A stretch of 64,000 nt of DNA from Rehmannia glutinosa. Lineage: Eukaryota > Streptophyta > Magnoliopsida > Lamiales > Orobanchaceae. Location of the stretch: NCBI GenBank assembly GCA_016081115.2, contig JABTTQ020001795.1, forward strand, positions 1,116,001 to 1,180,000, read 5' to 3'. The translations under genes and the position numbers were made by a program. Shown here one piece after another: positions 56,380 to 64,000 of the stretch (position 1 is the first letter of the stretch; each line of letters opens with the position of its first letter). Below the pieces are notes generated by a model. The model was not told the DNA's origin. It saw nothing but the letters and a program-made list of their open reading frames with translations, and ran no database searches.

Positions 56380-58020
56380 ATCACGACAAACCCCAGGATA
56401 AAAAAGGACATAACAGATGCACACAGACGTGTAGACGCACATGACCCAATCGTGAGATCTGTTTCTCCAGTTTCCAATTTCATGAACGAGCTCCCGGCTT
56501 CACCGGAACGATCCAGCTAAGTACTCTTTATGCATTCCTCTTGCTTTTGATAATTTCCTCATATGTTCGTGACGAAGCATATTTTAAGTTTGGGGGGTTG
56601 TCAAGAATGCGTAAATTAGTACTATTGCATTTTGCATTGCATTTAAGATTACATGCAGAGCATAAAATTTACATTAAATTTTTTCAATTTTCATTTTTTT
56701 AAATTTTTTAGCACGTTTATCGCTTTAGCACGTTTAATTTTGCTTTTGTGTGATTTAGGATCTAAGATTTCGAAAAAGAATAAAGCTTCAGTATGATTTT
56801 ACTATGAGCATTTGATTTTATGAGATGACATATTTTTGCGAATAATGCGATGAATGGTTGAGGAGATGTCTTTTATTTGTTTGGCATTAGTTGAGAAAAT
56901 TGGGTATTTGAGCATGATGCAAAAAATAAGCCTATGAGCTTTTGTGCCTTTAACTTCTTTACCTTATGCAATCTTATTTTTTTCTTGAGTGTGTCATTCA
57001 TGATCGCTAGAACTCTAGAACTCGCTTTGGTATCTTCATTGAAGCCATGTGTGTGTACAATTTTTGAGAATGATTTAAGGCCATCTTTGTTTAGCCTACT
57101 TAGCCTAAAAAATCTAACTTTGAACTCATGATTCCCTAGTTAGCTACTTTCATCCTTGACTTTTTATTGTTAGCCACATTTTTTTAATCTTTAAAATTGA
57201 AAAAATAATTTGTATCCCTGAATTACTTGATCTTACAGAAGATGAATAGTTTAGGGGAGATGTGGTGAAATTGTGAAAAAAAAGAAAAGGTTGGCAAAAG
57301 AATGAGGGATGAGCAGTGCTTAGGTAAATAAAAGAATAATAAAGCTCGAAAAAAAAGAAAAATCTCTGAAAAGAAAGAGCAAAATCGAGCAAAGAAAGAA
57401 AGAAAAGAAAAAATTCTAGAAATTTTAAAAATTTGAGAGCTTGAGGCTAAAGAAAAAAGGCAAAAAAAAGTGCCTAAGAATGAAAAAGGAGAAAAAAGGT
57501 GGAGATGAGTTGAAAGAGAAAGTATCTTGAAAGAATAATTTTTAGATGAAATTGGGTTGGTGAGTTGCAAGTCTGTGTGCTTTAAATTCTATTTGCTCAA
57601 GTCAAGTCACTTAATCCAAATTTTCCCTACCCTTACCAAAGAGGCTACATTATAACCAAATGAAAGTTCTTTTTGATTCTTAAGTTGTGTACACAACAGT
57701 GGTAGAGATGTTAGACAAGTTGCAAGCCTATGGTAGTTCTACATTCATTGAATTGAGTTGAGAGTAAACACTTTCCATACACTTTGAGAGATGAGTGATA
57801 CACTATTTTCTTGTGAGTCGCGATGTCAAATACTCGAGAGAAAATTAATTATGCCAAACTTATGATTGATAGCTTCTTGATAATGAATTGCATAGTTTAC
57901 TCAGATATGGAGTTGAATGAGATTGAATATTTATAGCGTTCTTGTGTGTTCTTTGTACCCCTTGAGAATATTTTTCTTAATTTGCTCGACGACGAGCAAT
58001 GGTTTAAATTTGGGGTATTT
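56380..58020 (+). other. 3' untranslated interior of third Athila-derived element
   Basis: Non-coding; shares with 11509-13004 the AAGTTTGGGGGGTTGTC motif (56585-56601), AGCACGTTTA repeats (near 56710), and the block near 57590-57760. No env-like ORF, unlike the outer element. Confidence 0.65.
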
Positions 58021-59472
58021 TGATAGTGTAAAATATACATGCATTTAAGGGATTGTTTTACTACATAATTGATGCATTTGCATTTCTATTTAGTGTGATT
58101 TACTTGGTTTCCTTTGTTGGGCGTGATATTGTGTACTCTTGTGAATTTTGCAGAAAATGGAGCCAAATTGGATAAAACGTGATAGCATGTTTCAAAGGAT
58201 ATGCCAAAATATAAGGTACGAGAAAATACGTGAAGGAAAGAAGCATGAACGGTCGAACGAAAGTGAATTCTTTCGAAAACGTGCAAGCGCGCCAACAATT
58301 CTTAGCACTAGCAGTGTTTAGTATTTTAGCCATAACTTTCTCTACAAAATTGATATTGAGCTGATTCAAGTGACTATGGAAAGATAAGAAAAATGGCTAC
58401 AACTTTTGTGCAGTACCCAGGAGCAATATTTGATCGTACGACCCGCCCGTCTGGATTCACACGATCGTGTAATGTGTCTGGGGTTGAATTGGTCTCCTAA
58501 CCCTGTCAGAACTCTACCAGTGATCTCTCCAAGCACATATATAAAGGGACCAAGGCTCTACACGAAAATACATGTCATTACATCACAATATACACCAAGA
58601 TACACAGGATTACACATATCAAAGGTCTTCGGAGAGAGGAGGGCTAAGCTACGAAGAACACCACAAGGCCTTTCGCATCTACGGAAGTACTAGAGTTTCG
58701 AAGGCTTGGAAGGAGGATTCATCCTGATAACAAGGGGTTTTCTTTCTTAGTTTAGATCTTTTGTTTGTACTTGAACGATGTCACAATGTTGATTTCAAGT
58801 TTGTCTATGAATTTGTTATCAATATTTGGCTAATTTTTCGGATCCTAGGGCATAATCAAAACTGTGGATTCATGTTAAATCTTGATTGATTGTTTTCTTA
58901 ATTGATTCATTTGTCATATTTTATGAATTCGAGTTCTTATTCTTAATTGTTCATTATTTGGCAATAATTTGCATGTCATACTTGTTAGTCCATAATCCGG
59001 AGGTGAGTTCTAGTAAGACAAAGTGACTTGGTTCAAAGATCTATTGGAAGTTAATAATAGTTGTGATACATCAGGAGACCTCAATTATTATTAATCTACT
59101 CTTTATGCGCCACCCGGGAGGAGAAATAAACCAGTTTAGGAATTGAACCCATAGAAACGCATGAATTGGTTTTGTGAAACATTAATTGGATTTAATATTG
59201 AAGAAGCATGTTGAGATTATGTGCCTAGGATTGCTTTCGTATTTGTTGTAAAGACTTGTGGGATTCGAAATTTATTTCTTTTATTTTTTAATTTACGATT
59301 CTTTTTATAAAACTATTGATATTCGGTTGCTTCAATAAAATTAGAATGAGATGTTATTATAGCCTAAGTGTTTCGTAGTCAACCCCTAAGGAATACGACC
59401 TTACTTGTCATTATCCTATAAACTACATTGTACACTTGTAGTATAGAGATCTAAATAATGTTTTGGCGGACA
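58021..59472 (+). repeat. 3' LTR of third Athila-derived element
   Basis: 1452 bp, TGATAGTGTAAAATATACA start and GGCGGACA end. Followed at once by the AAAAC duplication. It has lost a segment near 59020 relative to the 5' copy. Confidence 0.85.
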
Positions 59473-59477
59473 AAAAC

Positions 59478-59690
59478 CAACGGCGGGAAATACACTTCGA
59501 AGCGACGAAACGAGAAAAAACAAAAAAAAGTAAGGACGAAAAACACACAAAGCAAGAAGAAGCGAAAAGACGGGAGAAGTTATGTTTGCTACGGAGAAGA
59601 AACGAGAAGAAGAACAGAAGAAGAAAAGCAAAAAAAGAAGAAGAACAAGAAAGCGAGAAAAGAAATAAAGAATAATAGACCCTAGTTTAA
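59478..59690. other. Purine-rich (GA/AAG) low-complexity stretch
   Basis: The plus strand is nearly all A and G from about 59500 to 59690. Overlapping Lys/Arg/Glu-rich ORFs are compositional artefacts. Confidence 0.7.
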
Positions 59691-60016
59691 AATCGAAAAA
59701 GAAAAACTGAAAAACTGAAGAAAAAAAATAACTGAATCTGAGTGGTTATGGAAAGCAAGTCGGATGAGTAGGATCCATTTTACGGATTTAGACCCGTAAG
59801 AAATTTTTGCCATAAATAATTATGGATATTTAGATACCCAAGAGATACACAACTCAATACTCTATCAGTAATTAGGGTCGGACTTAATATGAATGTCCGG
59901 AGCAATTGACTCAGATCCAATATTTTTAGGCACCAACTTTTTACATATATATACACAGGTACGAGACCAATTAAAAGATATTATAAGGTCTCTATTAAGG
60001 CCAATAAAATCCATTA
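59691..60016. other. Intergenic DNA
   Basis: No ORF with domains or repeat ends recognised. Confidence 0.4.
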
Positions 60017-60216
60017 GGCTCCATTTGGATTTATGGATTTGGAACTAAGGATTTGAAATACATAATAACAAGTTCATTGAGGTTGTTTGGATAAAGTCAT
60101 TCTGTAATTGATTTCAAATCCTTGGAAACTATTTTTAAGTCATCTGGGAGAATTTCAAATATTGAGTCATTTGAAATCCTTCCCCCAAATTCAAATCCTA
60201 CAATCCAAATGCAACC
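60017..60216. mobile_element. Tourist-type MITE (PIF/Harbinger)
   Basis: 200 bp; ends GGCTCCATTTGGATT and AATCCAAATGCAACC are inverted repeats (13 of 15 matched). TTA on both sides (60014-60016, 60217-60219) is the duplication made by PIF/Harbinger transposases. An internal inverted pair around GGATTTGAAAT and ATTTCAAATCC is present. Confidence 0.8.
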
Positions 60217-60573
60217 TTATTGAATTAAAGGTCTACTAATGTATATATGAATAATAACTTGAGGGCATTATTTGTGAAGCTCGTCTCAAGTCTCAAGATT
60301 TTAACTTCGACTCCTCTAAAAAAAGGATCTTAACTTCGACATTACCTTTAATTGAGTTAGAGAGGGATAATGCCTAATATAAATGTTGTACCCAAAGTTA
60401 GAGTTAGGCGAAGTGATTGGTGCATTGCCTATTGGGCTTCTTAAGTTTGTGGGCTTGCAACATCCACCTTAGGTCTCATAAACTCGGTCTTTTGGCCCAT
60501 ATTGGACTGTGGCCATCAACAAATTAACATGAATAATATTCCCGAATTGAACTATAATCTTGTAACTCACAGC

Positions 60574-61096
60574 TCTCTATGTGAAAATGATTCTTTCTCC
60601 CCCTTCTTCCATCATGGGAGGAGGGAATAATAGTTCTTTTGTTATTTTCCTTATATCTCTTCTTTTGTTTTTCAATTTCCCCCCTTGGCGGGAATTGGTT
60701 TATTTTTTTTCTATTTTGTTTTTTTTGTGGTTTTTCTTTTTTGGTTTTTTTTTCTTTTTTTTAGTTTTATCTATTCTTCAATGGCTTCATTTGGAGGTCG
60801 TCGTCAATTTCTAGTAGATCTACAGATCATAAAAGAGTCTGATGTGGATCGTACAAACCTTGATTAGAAATGCACGTAGTTACTCATCTAACCAAGAATC
60901 ACGCCCAGTGAGTTTTAATCTGATGATTTATGATCTATTGTATCCATTTAGTTTTATTTTTTGTTTGCCTCCTTATTTTCCCATGTTTGAAAGGTGGAGT
61001 TTATTTGGGGTTTTCCCTCTAGCTTTCATGATTTTGTATCTTGGTTATTTCGTATTGATTAATAAAAATGCAATTCTCTTGTTGTAAAAAAATAAA
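60574..61096 (+). mobile_element. Older LINE-type or processed insertion with A-rich tail
   Basis: Ends with TTGTTGTAAAAAAATAAA. The 14-mer TTGTAACTCACAGC on its left (60560-60573) and TTGTAGCTCATAGC on its right (61097-61110) agree at 12 positions, as expected of an aged target duplication. The interior has no domain I can name; a T-rich part with a possible polyadenylation signal (AATAAAAATG, about 61061) suggests a 3' UTR. Confidence 0.45.
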
Positions 61097-61113
61097 TTGT
61101 AGCTCATAGCAAA

Positions 61114-61529
61114 CTTTCGGGAAGACAACCGGATTGCAGACATGTTAAGCAAGAAGACGGACTATGGAACTTGGTGAGGCGTCCCACCTGAGGACCTCGC
61201 GTATTTTCTCACTGATGACTACGTTGGTCAGCCCAATTATAGGTTTGTTAGCTAGTGCGTCCTGGATTCTTTTATCTCTGTTTGGACGCATCTTTCCATT
61301 ATGGGGGTACTCTTTTTCCTGGCAAGGGTTTTTCTCACAATGGTGGGTTTTACCTTGGAAGGTTTTAACGAGGCCCCAACCATTTAGCCATTTGGTCGGC
61401 TTGTGACCATTTCACTTTTGTTTCGTTTTATTCGTAGGCTTACTTCTTTGGCTACCTGATCAGCCTGTGATCAGGATGCCTCTTTATTTTCATTTTTGTA
61501 TATATTTCCATTTATTCAAAAAAAAAAAA
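61114..61529 (+). mobile_element. 5'-truncated L1-type LINE
   Basis: 416 bp with a perfect 11-bp duplication CTCATAGCAAA (61103-61113 and 61530-61540) and a 12-A tail (61518-61529). It begins inside the RNase H end of the LINE ORF2 (FREDNRIADMLSKKTDYGTW), then a stop, then a few readable residues (GVPPEDLAYFL) and a 3' UTR. Typical aborted target-primed reverse transcription. Confidence 0.8.
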
Positions 61530-61540
61530 CTCATAGCAAA

Positions 61541-62012
61541 TATTGAGAAAAGAAGCGGAAAAAATGTGAAAATTATAGTCACATATCTTAGGCCAATATG
61601 TTTTTCTCTCGTGAACAACTAACTAGTCAATCAAAATTAGCCCTCGAATTTACCAAAACAAATATGCAATCTTCTTCATGTTTATTAAATAAATTTAAAT
61701 TTAAAAATTCTCTAACTTATTTGTTGGAAATTATGACACTGAAATTTTTTTATTGGCAATTGAATTGTTTTTTTTTCTTTTTTTTTTGAAACAGGCAATT
61801 GAACTGTTCATCCCTCTTATTTGAGAAGATGGCATTAATATATGTTACAAAATTGCATGTGCCTGAAGCAAGGAATGCTCAATATAATATAAAAAGAAAT
61901 AAAAAAAGCTCAAAAGGTCCTGTATAACAAACATAAAATAAGTAATACAACTTAACAAAGAAAAGAACAATTTCTTTTCCTTTCAATAAACCTCAATCAA
62001 CTTTTCACCCAA
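61541..62012. other. Upstream region of the HSP20-like gene
   Basis: AT-rich; no ORF with domains. Likely promoter DNA of the gene that begins at 62124. Confidence 0.4.
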
Positions 62013-62021
62013 CTATAAATA
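62013..62021 (+). promoter_or_regulatory. TATA box of HSP20-like gene
   Basis: CTATAAATA about 105 bp upstream of the ATG at 62124, with a CA-rich leader between. Confidence 0.6.
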
Positions 62022-62123
62022 ACATACATTAGCACCTCACATTATCACAATTACCATCAATAACAACAATTATATATCTTTCTAGGCCTATTTATTTACT
62101 GAAACAAGTTAATTCGGTGATCA

Positions 62124-62244
62124 ATGGCGACGAGAGGTAGAGCTATGGAGAAGAAAAGCTCAAGCCTGGTGTTTAGACAGATAACGCCTCCTCATGGATG
62201 GAAGGAGGATTCAGCTTTTTATTACTTGCGTTTAACTCTTCCTG
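62124..62244 (+). CDS. HSP20-like protein, first exon (partial gene)
   Basis: The ATG opens 40 codons plus one base, ending at a GT donor (CCTG|GTAATATTC). The sequence reads MATRGRAM, then SSSLVFRQITPPHGWKEDSA and FYYLRLTLPG, which matches the start of plant alpha-crystallin-domain proteins (the W-x-E-D ... YYLR-x-x-LPG pattern of the RTM2-like/HSP20-like group, where an intron after the LPG codon is common). It would act as a small chaperone-like protein. No second exon was found up to 64000, so the gene either has a long intron continuing past the window or is broken. The intron holds a MITE (62333-62618). The family call rests on 40 residues. Confidence 0.55.
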
Positions 62245-62332
62245 GTAATATTCATTAACGTTTTATGACAAGTTATACTTTTACATCATTAAAATGTTAT
62301 TCTTTCTGCTTTTTAGAGTTTATTAAATTTTA

Positions 62333-62618
62333 GGGATAGTGACAAAACACCCCTGAGGTTCGAGCTAATTGCAAAATAAACCCAAAAAATTTTAGAAATT
62401 ACAAAAAAGACATTTAGGTTTGATCTGTCTTACATTTCCCCTCTTCATATGCAAACAAATATTTCAAAAGATCCTCTTACGTTTATCAAAATATTAAAGT
62501 TATCCGCTTAAATTTAAGACACAATCAAACCTCAAGGGTTTTTTTTTTTGTAATTTTTAGAAATTTCTTGATTTGTTTGTAATTAACCAAAACCTTGGGG
62601 GCTTTTTGGAATTATCCC
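62333..62618. mobile_element. Mutator-type MITE in HSP20-like intron
   Basis: 286 bp starting GGGATAGTGACAAAA and ending as the inverse of GGGATAATTCCAAAA. A perfect 9-bp duplication TAAATTTTA flanks it (62324-62332 and 62619-62627). Nine bases is the Mutator signature. It is the only copy of this family in the window with clean ends, and so defines the family also seen at 19575-19830 and in pectate lyase intron 3. Confidence 0.75.
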
Positions 62619-62639
62619 TAAATTTTATGTGTTATTCCT

Positions 62640-64000
62640 TAAATGTGTTTGTTGTGGTTTGTAATGAATATCAGAATTTATCATTTTTTCATCTAGTAAT
62701 TTAATTTAGGAGACCGTCTCGGTTCGATTCTTGACTAGCTCCCTTACCGAGATTTGTAATTTAATTAAATGTTGACTGTTGACAAATGAATAAATTTGTA
62801 AAAAGAAAACAATTTCCGTAAGCCGGCCAATTATTTAAGTGATTTTCCAATTTTCCTTTGTATTAATATTTATAACCAAATAAATGATAACATTTTTCAA
62901 TTTCTGGCAGAAATTGTCTTCAAACCGTGAGTTTTGTTTTTTAAATTACAGGACTACTTTGCCAAAATGAAATCGGACAGGACCACTTTCGCTAGACCTT
63001 GTAGTTAGGGGACTAATTTTATTTTCCCTCGTGTGAACCCATGAGCCAATGAGAGTGGCGTAATTAAAGCCCATCTTTTATTAATTGATTAATTTATCAA
63101 TAAACCTTTCTACCAAAGTTTTGTCAATAAACATGTAATTTTATATATTCCATAAGAAATTTAATGATGGAAAGGTTTCTTTATGTGTAAACTAGGGTTG
63201 TGCACGGGACTTGGAGATTACTGAAACCGAATCGATATCTGGATCGAAAGATCTCCGAACCGAAAATATCCGTTGACTTTTTGACTTTCCCAGAACCGTA
63301 CCGAGAACCGTACCGAACCACTCCGAACCGAGGACCCGAAGCTAGAACCGATTTTAAAGATTTTATATAAATACATATACATTATTTCTATGTTGTTTTT
63401 ATTTTGATATTGAATTAACTACAAACTATTTGAAATTAAATTGAATATAAAGCATATTTCTGAAAATACCATAATACTACAACTATTATGAATTTTAAAA
63501 AACTTTGATATTAATAATAGAGTAAATTATTTGAAACTGAAATTAGTTAAATGATTAGTAAATTGCACTTAAAAGAGAAACAAGTAATAGTACCATGTTA
63601 TAACAATATAAAAAAGATCATATTTTAATTTTTTTACCACATCACATAAATTATAAATATAATTTTATTAATGATGTTAAGTTGTAAAGTATGAGACATT
63701 GAGATTGTAAATTTATACAAGTTTTTATTTCATGTTAATTATAAAATTTATTAGTTAATTATATATGTTCTATGTCAATAGAAGGACAATTGCCCAAATA
63801 ATAGATTATTATTGTATTATAGAGGTTATTAAGTTTAGAATTATGGATTGTGTTACTTATTATAGTTTTAGTTTTTATTTTGAGACTACGCTAAAAAGAG
63901 ACTAGAACTCTAGAAGTATATCCGTTTGGTGATTTTTATATTGATTTTCTATTTTTTTTTTCAAATTTTTATGTTTTATTTATGGCTAATCTCCGTCCCG
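62640..64000. other. AT-rich intronic or intergenic DNA
   Basis: No exon, RNA gene or complete repeat recognised. At about 63190-63340 lies a stretch with several CCGAACCG/GAACCG motifs beginning CTAGGGTTGTGCACGGG, which resembles the end of a hAT-type element, but the other end was not found. Confidence 0.4.

Larger units (their letters stand above)
54500..59472 (+). mobile_element. Complete Athila-derived non-autonomous element
   Basis: 4973 bp with LTRs 54500-55932 and 58021-59472 and a perfect 5-bp duplication AAAAC (54495-54499 and 59473-59477). Primer site 55939-55956. The interior keeps only the gag fragment (56076-56312), the pol border motif and the 3' untranslated blocks, the same arrangement as the inner element at 6000-11181. 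Polypurine tract AAATTTGGGG at about 58006-58015. It depends on proteins from elsewhere. Confidence 0.9.

Noticed and set aside
59458..59685. Two overlapping Lys/Arg/Glu-rich ORFs
   Set aside because: Pure purine-tract composition; no start context, no domain, and the first bases lie in an LTR end.

Overview
The window is nuclear DNA of a flowering plant, almost certainly a eudicot. The reasons are GT-AG introns, a plant pectate lyase gene, and dense Ty3/gypsy (Athila-like, chromovirus-like, Tat-like) and Ty1/copia retrotransposons, with Stowaway-, Tourist- and Mutator-type MITEs. The species cannot be fixed by eye; some short repeats resemble ones I associate with asterids, but that is weak. 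Most of the 64 kb is transposon-derived. Only one complete host gene is visible (pectate lyase, 20123-22435, minus strand, 435 codons in 4 exons), plus the first exon of a probable HSP20-like gene (62124-62244, plus) and an eroded Ulp1-like protease gene (53159-53739, minus).

Layout. 85-1348: a complete 1.26-kb TRIM-like element with a perfect 5-bp target duplication. 1850-2755: copia gag remnant. 2726-13159: an internally deleted Athila-like element on the plus strand, whose env-like region is split by a second member of the same family on the minus strand (6000-11181); its 3' LTR is cut off at 13159 and joined to a chromovirus gag/protease fragment and LTR (13160-15113). 15216-16587: a copia-type LTR-like block. 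16620-19574: degenerate copia pol with 3' LTR and a poly(A) tract. 20123-22435: pectate lyase. 23266-34350: a complete Tat-lineage element on the minus strand with near-identical LTRs, gag, an 824-codon PR-RT-RH ORF, a second RNase H, integrase, and an antisense intron-containing ORF (aORF) with its own TATA box. 34497-36226: a probable Mutator-type non-autonomous element carrying a Stowaway MITE. 36397-about 49500: copia B (minus), interrupted by complete copia A (37226-46545, perfect TSD), which in turn carries a Tat fragment with its own aORF (40579-42513). 49510-49895: copia fragment. 50200-51438: probable solo LTR. 51440-54222: GATACTTTT-rich DNA, Ulp1-like remnant and a 119-bp tandem repeat. 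54500-59472: a complete third member of the Athila-derived family with a perfect TSD. 60017-61529: a Tourist MITE and two nested LINE-type insertions with readable target duplications. 62013 onward: promoter, first exon and MITE-bearing intron of the HSP20-like gene.

The most interesting biology is the Tat antisense gene (two independent copies in different elements with the same conserved domain), the Athila-derived non-autonomous family sharing one internal deletion, an LTR segment shared between the Athila-like and chromovirus-like families, and the layered insertion history that exact target duplications make readable. Coordinates of LTRs and duplications were read base by base; family assignments rest on recognised motifs, not on searches.
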